Shown here one piece after another: positions 18,045-27,295 of a stretch of DNA of 64,000 bases. The notes under the pieces were generated by a model, which did no database searches, had not been told where the DNA came from, and saw only the letters and a program-made list of their open reading frames with translations. How positions within the stretch are numbered: the first letter of the stretch is position 1; the number at the start of each line of letters is the position of its first letter. Both the position numbers and the translations under genes were made by a program. Source of the stretch: Streptomyces uncialis (GTDB taxonomy: Bacteria; Actinomycetota; Actinomycetes; Streptomycetales; Streptomycetaceae); assembly GCF_036250755.1 (NCBI RefSeq), contig NZ_CP109583.1:5293501-5357500 (forward strand), read 5' to 3'.

Positions 18045-18079
18045 ACCCCAGGACTCACTCGCCGTGACCTGGGGTTTTT
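18045..18079 (+). terminator. Intrinsic terminator of the former tRNA gene
   Basis: ACCCCAGG (18045-18052) pairs with CCTGGGGT (18068-18075), followed by TTTT. This is a textbook rho-independent terminator 7 nt after the tRNA fragment. It probably terminated the original tRNA-Thr transcript and now insulates the DUF499 operon from the opposing PLD operon. Confidence 0.75.
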
Positions 18080-18591
18080 CGCTTTCGTTGACCCTGGAAT
18101 CCGGGCCGATCAGACAATCGCAGAATATGAATCGCAATGCGTGGGTCCAGGCTTGCTTTCCGTGACCTTATAGTCGACCTGGGCCTCTGAACTGGACTTT
18201 TGTCTATCTGGGAAGGATGGGTCAGGCATACGCAACGGGTCTCGGTGGGCAACCGGTGGACAGGCGTGCATGACACTCGATCAGCGTTTTCGCTTCCCCT
18301 GGGCCCTCGGGTGGGAAGGGGTCATCGTCGATGTGAGGGTCGGTGGCGTCGGGACTGTCTGGTCCCGACAGGCCTCACCTCCGCTTCGACTCCGGCGATG
18401 ATCGCGGCTGGGCGGTCTATCGGATGCGAGCGTCGAGGTATGGGTCAGTGGGCTGCGCCGCTGCCTGAAGTTCCGAAAGCTTCGACATGCCTGCCGCCCC
18501 GATGCCGAGCGGCCCAGCCCGGCCAAACGCCCTGCCCAGCGACGTTGCCAAATACCTCGGTTGGCGACCTTGGCGGAGGGCGTGGAAGCCC
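18080..18591. other. Non-coding gap between converging defence operons
   Basis: No reading frame here has Streptomyces-like codon use with a start and ribosome site. No hairpin, repeat or RNA gene was recognised apart from the terminator just to its left. It may hold decayed DNA from the integration event. Confidence 0.5.
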
Positions 18592-20151
18592 TTAGCGGGA
18601 TGTCGCTCTTTCCATGGTCGCCGAGAAGAAGCCGCGTTTCGAGGGCTTGTCCGAGGGCGCACGGCGGAAGGACATCCACCCCTCCAGGAGATCGCGCGCC
18701 GGAACTTGTCCGCCGGGCGCGCCGACTGCCGGGGGCGGGTCGCTGAGGTGACGGAGTCTTCCCGCGCCCGAGAGGGCGGACAGCTGCCATCGCGAACGAC
18801 CGGCGTGCAGGCAGACGTTCCCGCCGGGTTCGAGCTCGTACAGCACCGGGGGCTGCCGAACCGCCTCGGCGAAGCGGCTCCACACTGTGTCGGACGCGGT
18901 CACCCGCACATGGCGTTCCCCCTGCCACGGCGTGCGCCACCGCGCGGCGAGTCGGTGGTCGAGCTGGCGCTGGGTCGGGTGGCGGACGAACTCAAGGTCG
19001 GCGTGGGTCATCGCGTGCCCGAAGTAGTGCACCGCGTGCGTCAGTGCCGCTTCACCGTCGAGGCGGGTGCCGGTCTCGATGCCGTTCAGCAGGCCGTGTT
19101 CGGCGTCGAAGTTCGCCGAGAACAGGGCGCCGTACCGTTCGTCGGCGATGACCCCCTTGGCGTGGTTCGTGGAGTCGGCGAAGACGCGTACGCCGAGGTC
19201 GGCGAGGGCAGCGGCGTCCCGGCGCTGGGAGGCGGGGTGGTTGCGGCCGCGGCACAGCAGCCTGACGTCAAGGGAGTGCTTGCGCATCGCCTGTGCCAGG
19301 GGATCGAGCAGGATGTCCGGGCGGTCCGTCATACCTTGCAGCGAGTAGGTCGCCAATATCAGACTCGTGCGGGCCCTGGCGATGATGTCGTGGAGGTGGC
19401 CGAGGATCAGCCGCTCGCTGTCGTGGGTCCAGATGATGCCCGTTCTGGCCGACACCGGCGGCACCGGTACCCGGCAGCGGCTCGGGGCGGGTGTGTGCTG
19501 GCGTATCGAATATCCGGCTGGGCCGGGCGGCATCGCGTACGAACAGGAGTCCCACAGGCGGGTGAAGAACCGGGCCAGCCGGTCCACCTCCGCCCGCTCG
19601 GTGATCAGCGCGCCGTTCTCCCCGATCGAGTTCAGGCCGTTCGTGTCCAGGTTGGCGCTGGAGACCAGCGCGGCGCGGTCGTCGACGAGAAGGAACTTGG
19701 CGTGACAGTCCGGGCGGCCGCGGACCGCCACGCCCCGGCGGGTCAGCTCGGCGAAGTGCTTCTTGTGGGTCTGTGTGGCGGCGTCCGGATCTGGGATGTC
19801 CAGCAGCTCCGCCAGCTTGCGGCGCAGGCTCTGCTCGCTCAGTTCCGACACCACGTAGACCCCGCCGCGCAGTCGGTCCGCCGCTTCGAACAGGGCTTGG
19901 AGCAGCTCCGTCTCCCCAAGGAGGTAGCTCGTGACGAAGACCTTGTGCCGCGCCGATCTCACCAGGTCGAGTGCGGCCTCCTTGATCGTGCGCGGGGAGG
20001 CGGGGTAGGTCAGGACATGGCGGTACGCGCTGTCGTCGCCGCCACTCCGTCCGGCGCCGGGGGCGTACGGCTCACGTGCCTTCCTCGGCTCCCGCACCAG
20101 GAAGTAGCCCTCGTCGTGCACGAGTGCGCCGAGGTCGAGACGTTCAGTCAT
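18592..20151 (-). CDS. Phospholipase D-family protein with two HKD motifs
   Basis: The 519-aa protein contains two complete HxKx4D motifs: H150-x-K152-x4-D157 (HAKFLLVD) and H330-x-K332-x4-D337 (HAKGVIAD), each followed by a conserved S(S)AN(L/F)D stretch. Two motifs in one chain form one PLD active site through a phospho-histidine. In defence operons such proteins are usually nucleases (as DrmC or helicase-linked PLDs), so DNA or RNA cleavage is more likely than lipid cleavage. There is no signal peptide. It is the last gene of the operon, and its ATG at 20151 overlaps the upstream gene by 8 nt. Confidence 0.88.
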   Translation of the reverse strand: MTERLDLGALVHDEGYFLVREPRKAREPYAPGAGRSGGDDSAYRHVLTYPASPRTIKEAALDLVRSARHKVFVTSYLLGETELLQALFEAADRLRGGVYVVSELSEQSLRRKLAELLDIPDPDAATQTHKKHFAELTRRGVAVRGRPDCHAKFLLVDDRAALVSSANLDTNGLNSIGENGALITERAEVDRLARFFTRLWDSCSYAMPPGPAGYSIRQHTPAPSRCRVPVPPVSARTGIIWTHDSERLILGHLHDIIARARTSLILATYSLQGMTDRPDILLDPLAQAMRKHSLDVRLLCRGRNHPASQRRDAAALADLGVRVFADSTNHAKGVIADERYGALFSANFDAEHGLLNGIETGTRLDGEAALTHAVHYFGHAMTHADLEFVRHPTQRQLDHRLAARWRTPWQGERHVRVTASDTVWSRFAEAVRQPPVLYELEPGGNVCLHAGRSRWQLSALSGAGRLRHLSDPPPAVGAPGGQVPARDLLEGWMSFRRAPSDKPSKRGFFSATMERATSR

Positions 20152-21424
20152 GGGGGAAGTCCTCGGTCTCGCGGAAAAGGTAGATCAACTGGTAGTGCCC
20201 GAGCTGCCAGACGCGCTCCCGTACGGCGTGCGGTGTGAGGAGCGGGGCGGAGGTCGGCAGCCGGTCGGCGGCTTCGCGGCAGGCGGCGGTGATCACGCCG
20301 GCCGGCTCCGGCGAGGAAAGGAGCCGATGGACGATTTCCTCACGGGCGAACAGGCCGCGCGCATGGTCGTCGTCGGGGAAGAACCAGCACACCACCTCGA
20401 CCACGGCCTCCTCGTCGGCCACCGCCAGTCCCATCGGCTGGGTGAGCGAGCGGCCGTCGGCGCACAGTGCCGCTGCGGCGGCGCCGCCGATATGCAGATT
20501 CCACTCCACAGGACCGCGTCGGCTGACCCGGTTCAGCGGCGGAGTGCCGACGCTGGCCTGCGGCGGCACGAGCACGCGCCAGGCGTCGTGCTGGACCTCG
20601 TCGTGCCGCAGCGCCGCGGTCAGCGCCAGCCAGCCGTTCGTCAGGGCCTCGGCGCCACTCAGGTCCGCCTCTATCTCGGTCTCCACGTTGTCGCCCTGCT
20701 GGGCTCCGCGCCGCGCGCGGCGCATGAACACTGCGTCCACCTGAAGATCGCCGGTCGGCGAGCGTCGCACCTGGGCCCGGCAGCGGTAGGCGGGGCAGGT
20801 CGGCGGCTTTCCGTCCTGCCTGGCATCGGTGTACAGCGGCATGTCCTCGACGGGGGCCGGTACGTCCACGATCTCGGCACCGAGACACGCCGCGGTGCCG
20901 GCCCTGACCCGTTCGCCCAAATACTCGGCACGCCGGGCGCCGGCCAACGGGGCCGGGAGGGGAGCCCGCTTGCCGGCGCCGAGTTTCTGGTCCAGTCCGC
21001 GCAGCCAGCCGCCCGGACCTCCGCCGAAGGCCAGGAGATCTCCCGAGCGCGGCAGGAGGACGAAGTCCGCCGCGGCGTCCACCACGCGTGCCACCGCCTG
21101 GCGGCGCAGTGTCCGCTCGGCACCGGAAAGCTGTACTCCGTATCCGTTCCGCTGAGGGAAGAGCACCCCGGCGGCCACCAGACGCCAGGCCGCTCCCGCC
21201 AGCACCGACGGGGGCAGGTCCGTCACTTCCGCGAAGTCCGCCGGTTCGACGCTTCCCAGCGACAGCCCCATCTCCAGGACCAATCGTTCCAGCACCGTCA
21301 ACTCCCGTGGCTCCGTGACCTGTACGGGAACGCCTCGCCAGTACATGAACGGGACAAGGGCCTCGGCGACCACGGCGACGGTGTCCGGCCCGGTCTGCGG
21401 GGCGTCGACAGACCACAGCTTCAC
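20144..21424 (-). CDS. Uncharacterised winged-helix-like protein
   Basis: A 426-aa protein with no recognised catalytic motif. Residues from about 35 to 95 (LTVLERLVLEMGLSLG, then VTDLPPSVLAGAAWRLVAAGVL) look like a winged helix. A Cys-rich short stretch near the middle (CPAYRCRAQVR) could bind a metal. The end is alpha/beta and ends in LGHYQLIYLFRE. The start GTG at 21424 overlaps the helicase stop (GTGA), so it is translationally coupled, and it overlaps the PLD gene by 8 nt. The tight coupling to a helicase and a nuclease suggests an adaptor or nucleic-acid recognition subunit. The function is not known. Confidence 0.75.
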   Translation of the reverse strand: MKLWSVDAPQTGPDTVAVVAEALVPFMYWRGVPVQVTEPRELTVLERLVLEMGLSLGSVEPADFAEVTDLPPSVLAGAAWRLVAAGVLFPQRNGYGVQLSGAERTLRRQAVARVVDAAADFVLLPRSGDLLAFGGGPGGWLRGLDQKLGAGKRAPLPAPLAGARRAEYLGERVRAGTAACLGAEIVDVPAPVEDMPLYTDARQDGKPPTCPAYRCRAQVRRSPTGDLQVDAVFMRRARRGAQQGDNVETEIEADLSGAEALTNGWLALTAALRHDEVQHDAWRVLVPPQASVGTPPLNRVSRRGPVEWNLHIGGAAAAALCADGRSLTQPMGLAVADEEAVVEVVCWFFPDDDHARGLFAREEIVHRLLSSPEPAGVITAACREAADRLPTSAPLLTPHAVRERVWQLGHYQLIYLFRETEDFPHD

Positions 21425-24400
21425 CCTGTCACCGGCTGGTCGAGTCGTTTGAGCAGGATGGTGTCGGGATGGCCCGGGGTGAAGAGGTCGAACATATTGG
21501 CGTAGAAGTCCTCGGCCGCCGGGACCCCGCGCAGGCCGGCCAGGGTGTTGCGGTGCCCGATCAGCAGGATCGCGCGGCGGGCGCGGGTGGCAGCGACGTT
21601 GAGCCGGCGGATGTCCTGGAGCCATAGCGCGAATCCGGGACGTTCCCGCCGGCGCCCCCGGCGGGTGCGGCAGAAGCTGATGATGACCAGATCGCTCTCC
21701 TGGCCCTGAATACGGTCTATGGAGTCCACCACCTGGAAGTCGAGAACCCTGAAACCGGGGTAGCGCGGAGCGCCGAGGCGTCTGCGGATCTCGTGGGCCT
21801 GGGCCTTGTAGAAGGTGAGCACACTCACCGTCACCCGCCGCTCGCCGCGGGCCGCCAGCTCGCTTTCCCAGATGCGGCAGGCTGCCTCCACCGACCGCGC
21901 TTCGAGTGCGTTGACGAAGCCCGTGCCCACCAGGTCCTCGCCTGCCCGCGGATCGTCGGAGGTGTCGAGGAAGACCACGGGACGGGGGAACGTGTTCGCC
22001 GTGACCAGGGGAGTCAGCTTCATCCGCGCGGGCGGCGGGGACACGTATCGGCCCCCGTACACCGGGCCGCGTACCAGTTGGGCGATCGAATCCACCATCC
22101 GGTGCTGTTCGGTCAGGCGCACGCAGAGCGCCGGGGCCTCGCTGACGCAGCGTTCGAACAGGCTCTGCACCAAATGTCGCCGCATCATGGCCAGGAGCTC
22201 GCGTTCCGCGTCTTCGTTACGGCTGCGCAGCCGCTGGTACGCCTCCTGGTACGTCGCCCGGTACGCCGACTTCCAGAGCCCTGAGTCACGCAGATGCTCG
22301 GCGATCCGCTCCACCGGCTCCGTACGGAACCGGTGCAGTTCCTCGTCCTCGTGCCACAGCTCGCCCAGGTGCCGGACCGCCGCAGGCACGGTGGGCGCGG
22401 CTCCGCGCTCCGCCATGTGGACCGCGGCGAGCGCGTGCAGATGGTGTTCGTCGGTGGCCTCGACATACGGCGGCAGTTGCCGTTCGTCACCGACCATGAT
22501 CCAGCGGCGGGCCTGTTTGGCGCCGATCAGGAACTCACTGTCGATGACCCGGCTGGCCTCGTCGACGATCAGGGTGTCGAAGTCCGCGTCGCGTACGTCG
22601 CTGTCGCCCGCGAAGCCGACGGTCGTGCAGCACACCAGGTTCGCCGCGCGGGCCAACTGCTCGCCCAGCGCGCCGAGGAGGAGAGCGCCCTCGGCATCGG
22701 AGGCTGTGTCGCTCTGCCCGGTGAGCTGGAACCAGCGCTGTTCGAGGTGGGCGAGGCGGCCCAGCCGGTCGGCGCGCGTACGGTTCTCCGCCGCCCGGCG
22801 GGAGAGACGCTCCGGGTCCAGCCCGGCGAGCTCTACGTCGGCCGCCAGCCGGGCGCGGCCCAAGGCCACCGCCCGCTGCGCGACATCGGCTCGGGCGTCG
22901 GCATCGGTCCACGCCTCTCGGAACGCGCCGTCCCTTTCGGCTTCCTCACGCGCCAGCAGCGCGGCCGTGCGCCGTCGTTCCGCAAGCAGGGCATCGGCCG
23001 CGCGCCGTACGCCGTGCGCCTCCCACACCTCACGCCGGGCATCGCTCCGGGCCCGGCCGGCCTCGGCCAGCGCACCGGCTCCGAAGACGGCCAGGAGCCT
23101 CAGGACGAAGCGGGAACGGCCGCCTTCCGCGGCGGTGAAAGCCTCCGCGGAGTGCGCCTCCTGTTCTTCCGCGAGCCGGGATCTCGTGTTGGCCCGGTCG
23201 GCCGCCGTGCGGGCCTCGGTGAGCTCCGTGGTGGAGGCCGTGACCGCGGCCCGGTGGTGGGTCCGCCAAGCGATCCAGCCGGCGGCCGTATGCTCGCGCT
23301 CCTCGGTGGCGGCGTCCAGGGCCACTCGTGCAGCGTCGCAGGACTCGATGAGGTCGGCCGCGCCGTCGAGTGCCGCCCGCTCCGCGTTCCACTCCGGGGC
23401 GCGGGCGGTACCCGGGCGCCGGGCCCGCTCGGCGAACTCCTGCGCCAGATTCTGCTTGGTGAAACCGCAGAGTTCGGCTCTGACCCGCGAGTCGTCGCCG
23501 GCCACCCGCATCGCGAGGACACCGTCCGCCCGCCCGACACGGCGCAGCACCTCGTCCACCGCCACATGCATCGGTGCCAGCAGCAGGACGCGCTCGCCGC
23601 GGGCTGTCAACTGCCGGACGATCTCGCTGATCACCGTGGTCTTGCCGGTACCGGGCGGCCCCTGGATGAGCAGGGCGTGCGGGGTGCCGAGCGCACCCGT
23701 TACAGCCGCCCGCTGCTCCGTATTGAGGTCTCTGTCGAACAAGGCCGGCGGGTCGGGAAATCCGCCCGCCGGCATGGGCAGCGAGCCGGGGTGGCTGAGC
23801 AGACGGGCCAGGGAGTTCCAGTCGCCCTCGACCTCCTCGCGTAGAAAGCTCCGGAGGGCGTAGTCGTGCCGGCCCAGGGCGAATCGCGGCTCGTAGTCGA
23901 GCGATACGGCCGTGCCGGGGGTGAGGCGGCCCTTGGCCGGCGGATCCAGGTACAGCAGATCGTCCTCGACGCCGACCACAGCCAGCCGCCAGGGACCGCC
24001 GCCGGCAGGCTCGCCGTCCGGGTTCGGGACGGCGGTGCGGACACTGACGTCGAGCACGAAACCGCATGCGAACTCGGCACTCCGCGGGGGCAGGCGTACA
24101 CACACCGTGTCGGGATGGGCGGGCGCGCTCGCGCCCGTGGCCGCGTTCGAGTTGTCGGCGATCACCTCACCCTCGGCCCTGCGGGCGCCCTCGGTCTCGC
24201 CGCGCTGCTCCAGCAGCTTGATCACATCGGTCAGTGGCGCGAAATGGCGGCGTACCAGGGCATGCAGTTGGCCGTGCTCGTCGGTGTGTGCGCTACGGCC
24301 GCGCAGCAGATCCGCCGCCTCCTTGCCCGCCTCGGAGAGTGCCCGCTGATAGGCCAGGCCCTTGGTGACCCACCGGTGGACCTCGGCGATGTCGCATACC

Positions 24401-24792
24401 CGCTCGGCATGGGGCGGGTGGAAGTCCACCCATGCCGGAAGCCGAGGGCCGCGGTGGGACAGACCGCGGTGGGCCTTGACCGAGGTCACCACGGCCAGCG
24501 GCTGATACGCATGCACGGCGGGCTGGGAGCTGACGTACACATCGAACCGGGTGCCGCTCAGGACGTAGTACTCCGACTGCCTGCCCTGGCGCTTTACGCT
24601 CCGCAGGCCCGCGGCCAGATCCGCCGCCACGGCGTTCAGGTCGGTGTCCAGCTCCGTCAGGATCCGTAACAGGCCCTGGCGGAAGGTCAGCGGGATCATC
24701 AAGGAGCCTGCCGGTTTCGCCGTCCTCCCCGCGATCAACTCGCTCAGCTCCGTGATCCAGGAGCGTGGTGTGCGCAGTGTCCAGTCAGCCAT
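21421..24792 (-). CDS. UPF1-like superfamily 1 helicase with long coiled-coil insert
   Basis: A 1123-aa SF1 helicase. After an N-terminal region of about 370 residues come Walker [10 protein letters not shown] (about 378), a long charged coiled coil (about 490-680), motif II VDEAS (about 744), motif III GDERQLPPYVE (about 770), and the C-terminal motifs QGQESDLVIISF (about 1030) and NVAATRARRAILLIG (about 1066). These are the motifs of the UPF1/Dna2 group, which moves 5' to 3' on RNA or DNA. Ribosome site GGAAGGAAG precedes ATG 24792. It lies 60 nt after the CARF gene and overlaps the next gene by 4 nt. It is probably the motor of the operon. Confidence 0.88.
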   Translation of the reverse strand: MADWTLRTPRSWITELSELIAGRTAKPAGSLMIPLTFRQGLLRILTELDTDLNAVAADLAAGLRSVKRQGRQSEYYVLSGTRFDVYVSSQPAVHAYQPLAVVTSVKAHRGLSHRGPRLPAWVDFHPPHAERVCDIAEVHRWVTKGLAYQRALSEAGKEAADLLRGRSAHTDEHGQLHALVRRHFAPLTDVIKLLEQRGETEGARRAEGEVIADNSNAATGASAPAHPDTVCVRLPPRSAEFACGFVLDVSVRTAVPNPDGEPAGGGPWRLAVVGVEDDLLYLDPPAKGRLTPGTAVSLDYEPRFALGRHDYALRSFLREEVEGDWNSLARLLSHPGSLPMPAGGFPDPPALFDRDLNTEQRAAVTGALGTPHALLIQGPPGTGKTTVISEIVRQLTARGERVLLLAPMHVAVDEVLRRVGRADGVLAMRVAGDDSRVRAELCGFTKQNLAQEFAERARRPGTARAPEWNAERAALDGAADLIESCDAARVALDAATEEREHTAAGWIAWRTHHRAAVTASTTELTEARTAADRANTRSRLAEEQEAHSAEAFTAAEGGRSRFVLRLLAVFGAGALAEAGRARSDARREVWEAHGVRRAADALLAERRRTAALLAREEAERDGAFREAWTDADARADVAQRAVALGRARLAADVELAGLDPERLSRRAAENRTRADRLGRLAHLEQRWFQLTGQSDTASDAEGALLLGALGEQLARAANLVCCTTVGFAGDSDVRDADFDTLIVDEASRVIDSEFLIGAKQARRWIMVGDERQLPPYVEATDEHHLHALAAVHMAERGAAPTVPAAVRHLGELWHEDEELHRFRTEPVERIAEHLRDSGLWKSAYRATYQEAYQRLRSRNEDAERELLAMMRRHLVQSLFERCVSEAPALCVRLTEQHRMVDSIAQLVRGPVYGGRYVSPPPARMKLTPLVTANTFPRPVVFLDTSDDPRAGEDLVGTGFVNALEARSVEAACRIWESELAARGERRVTVSVLTFYKAQAHEIRRRLGAPRYPGFRVLDFQVVDSIDRIQGQESDLVIISFCRTRRGRRRERPGFALWLQDIRRLNVAATRARRAILLIGHRNTLAGLRGVPAAEDFYANMFDLFTPGHPDTILLKRLDQPVTG

Positions 24793-24852
24793 TCAAGCTT
24801 CCTTCCGCCCAGTCGCCCGGCTGCCCACCCGTCGCTGCCTGGTGCGCCCTGC

Positions 24853-26307
24853 TCATCGGTCGGTCCGGATGAACCTCAACTCCTCGCACAGTGCGCCGAT
24901 GTCCTCCTGGGCATCTGTCGTCGCCCAGTAACCGCGCAGGACGGCCTGGGCCTTGACTCCGAGCGTCTTGCTCTCCTTCGGCCCCACCGTGGCCGAGCCG
25001 TGTGCCAGCACCGACCGGTTGCGTGTCGTCGCCAGGCTGTTGAGGTGGGAGAGAGCCTTGGGCCCTGCGAGTTGGGCGTGGCGCGGCAGGTCGTCGCCGA
25101 GCGCCGTGAGCAGCACGGCGGCGCTCATCAGACCGATGACGGGCGGTAGTGTGCCGTCGACGTCCTTCCTGCCGATCGTGCGCAGGATCCCGGCGTGGCG
25201 GGCGCTCAACGCCTCGACGTCATCGGTGAGCAGGGTGTAGTCCGGCCGCTCGCACCTGAACCCCGGTGCCAGCCGTTCCAGCCGTCCGGCCAGGCAGCCT
25301 TCAATGGCGCGGTAGTAGAGCAGCGCCGCGAAGTCGTTCCGGCCCACTTCGCGGTAGTGCTCGCCGAGGACGAAGAAGCAGATCAGCAGGCTGCCCTGGT
25401 CCCCCTCGGCGAGCGAGCGCAGGAACATCAACTGCCGTTCCAGCCGTCTGACTGTCTGGATGCTGACGTCGTGCCGTATCTGCCGCAGCGCTTGTTCGGT
25501 GGCCGTGACGCCCTGGGGGAGTTGCGTCAGGTCCAAGTCACACCACGCTCGGTACAGCTCGGAGAGGGCGCGCATGAAGCGGGCCCGGCCCGGCTCCACG
25601 ATGATCTCGCACAACTCGTCGTACCGCTGCCGCGCGGGCTCGAACGCCCCGCTCGCGAACATCTCCAAGGCTGCGGACATGCTCTCCTCGCCGAAGAGCG
25701 CCGTGGGGTTGTCCAGCAGAAGCAGCCGGTCGGACCCGGGCAGCGGTCTGAGACGCACGGGGTCGTAATCGCTGTCGATGTAGCACAGGTCCAGTCCGAG
25801 CTGCCATGCCGCCAAGGCCGCCGCGGCACTCATCACCTTGCGTCCGCCGGTGATGTCGATCACGGCGTACGGCTTCTCCTCATCGAGCTTCTCCAGCTCT
25901 TCGAGTTCGCTGCGGACCACGCGGTAGATGCCCAGCGGATCCGTCGGGACCACCGGAGCGTGCCGGAAGTCCTGATAGCGCAGCCGCCCGTCCCCGACGA
26001 CCTGCTCCCCGATCACGTCGACGCTGCTGCGGGCGTTCTGCGAGGTGACGACCAGCATGCGCTGAGGTTTGAGCAGTCGATAGACCAGCACCGTGGTGAC
26101 GGGTGAGAAACCCGCGAGGCTGATCAGCAGGCGCACAGGGGGGTGCGGCCGACTGCTGCTGTGCAGCAGAGCGCGTTCGACCACCTCGTCGAGCATCTGG
26201 TCGAGGTAGAAGCGGGTGGCCTGCTCCTTGAGGTCCCCCGGCCCGTAGACCTCCTCGCCTGTCTCGATACGGCGCAAACGTGCGGTCTTTCCCTCGAATG
26301 ACTCCAC
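24853..26307 (-). CDS. CARF-domain protein with HEPN-like C-terminus (Cas02710-like)
   Basis: A 484-aa protein. Residues 55-200 form a CARF-type Rossmann domain: the first strand and ligand loop are LLISLAGFSPVTTVL (60-74), and the diagnostic DITGGRKVMSAAAALAA is at 151-167. The C-terminal helical part has RNRSVLAHG (429-437), an R-x4-6-H element like the RNase site of HEPN domains. This is the layout of Cas02710/Csm6-type ribonucleases activated by cyclic oligoadenylates. No CRISPR array or cas gene is nearby. The start is GTG 26307 with GGGGAG 8 nt upstream; open frame continues further but loses plausible coding character. It is the first gene of the four-gene operon. Confidence 0.82.
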   Translation of the reverse strand: MESFEGKTARLRRIETGEEVYGPGDLKEQATRFYLDQMLDEVVERALLHSSSRPHPPVRLLISLAGFSPVTTVLVYRLLKPQRMLVVTSQNARSSVDVIGEQVVGDGRLRYQDFRHAPVVPTDPLGIYRVVRSELEELEKLDEEKPYAVIDITGGRKVMSAAAALAAWQLGLDLCYIDSDYDPVRLRPLPGSDRLLLLDNPTALFGEESMSAALEMFASGAFEPARQRYDELCEIIVEPGRARFMRALSELYRAWCDLDLTQLPQGVTATEQALRQIRHDVSIQTVRRLERQLMFLRSLAEGDQGSLLICFFVLGEHYREVGRNDFAALLYYRAIEGCLAGRLERLAPGFRCERPDYTLLTDDVEALSARHAGILRTIGRKDVDGTLPPVIGLMSAAVLLTALGDDLPRHAQLAGPKALSHLNSLATTRNRSVLAHGSATVGPKESKTLGVKAQAVLRGYWATTDAQEDIGALCEELRFIRTDR

Positions 26308-26361
26308 TCGGTCTGTCTCCCCGGTACATCCCGCAGCCTCACTCTGGGCGACGGACTCTAG

Positions 26362-26535
26362 CAAGGTGTACTGACCGGGCCGGAGGATTCGCAGAACCTC
26401 CCGAACCGGAGTGCGGCGGAGGTGGCGTCGCTGGTGGTGGACGAGGCGATGGCACAGCGCCTGCTGGATTGGCTGCTGCCCGACGGTGACCCGCTCGCCG
26501 TGTTCTCGGCGGCCGAGGGCGAACGCTTCTGCTGA
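26362..26535 (+). pseudogene. Possible 3' remnant of a lost gene
   Basis: A 57-codon open stretch, bounded by TAG at 26359 and ending TGA at 26535, encodes a natural-looking helical sequence (AAEVASLVVDEAMAQRLLDW, then LLPDGDPLAVFSAAEGERFC). It has third-position GC bias but no proper start or ribosome site. It could be the C-terminal end of a gene truncated when the CARF operon was inserted. The family is not recognised. Confidence 0.3.
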
Positions 26536-27150
26536 TGCGAGCTGCCCACCACGGGGCGTGCGGAAACGGACCGGCCGCCGGTGTCGCCGCCCTTGACGGC
26601 GTCCGAGCCGCTCGTAACCATGTCGAACGCCGCCATCTGCGATGGAGACTCGACGTCTGGGCCCATTGCGGCACCTCAGCACCTGAGTACCCGAGTCCGG
26701 CGCCGCTTCCGATTCGCTCACCTGGGTTCATCTGCGGGTGATCTGCGGGTGATCTGGGAATTCACCATCACGTGAACTTGTGGAGGTCGTGTCGGTTACC
26801 CGGGCCTGTATGTCTAAGCTCCGTCATCGACCTTCAGGAGGTATTGCTTTGCCTCTCCATTTATGCCCTTGGTGCATTCTTGTCTGCTGAGCCGGGTGAT
26901 TCCGGCCCTCTCGTTCGGCGGATATACGGGACAGGAATTTCGGTGTGCCGTACCGGTTGGTGGATCGAGCCGTTCGCGCAGTGTTGCCGTCCGCGTGATC
27001 CGTCGTTCCGGGCGGTACCGGTCGGGCCCCGGTGGGGAGGTGAGCGGCGGCGCGGGGGGTGTGCCAGGGCCCGGTGACGTCGGGCGTCCCTGCCCCGATT
27101 CCGCTTCCGGAAACGAAGTGCGCGCGATGTCGGAAAAACAGGGTCAGGAA
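26536..27150. other. Intergenic region of about 600 bp, no gene supported
   Basis: GC is lower than in neighbouring genes. A strong AGGAGG sequence near 26,837 is followed only by a 13-codon frame starting TTG, so no real gene is called. The region may be decayed DNA at the edge of the defence operon. Confidence 0.45.
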
Positions 27151-27295
27151 TTGACAGGGCGCTCTGCGGTATGCCCTCGTGAGCCGCCGGAGGGGCGATT
27201 CTTTCGGGTGGTCAATAATTGACAGAGGGGTTGTCGGCGTGCCCTCGGTGGCGCGTGGATATTCGGGTCTCTTCGTGGACGTCCGGGAATTGACA
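27151..27295 (+). repeat. Three spaced TTGACA boxes upstream of MFS gene
   Basis: AATTGACAG-type boxes occur at 27151, 27219 and 27290 (first base of TTGACA), spaced 68 and 71 bp. The first two are each followed 16 nt later by GCCCTCG, so the unit looks like a degenerate duplication. Only the last has a well-placed -10. Confidence 0.6.

Noticed and set aside
18592..26307. DISARM assignment based on PLD plus helicase
   Set aside because: The helicase is SF1 (UPF1-like), not DrmA, there is no DUF1998 gene, and the CARF gene is foreign to DISARM.
26837..26890. Short Cys-containing leader peptide after a strong AGGAGG site
   Set aside because: It starts with TTG, has 13 codons, lies about 470 nt from the next gene and has no attenuator structure.
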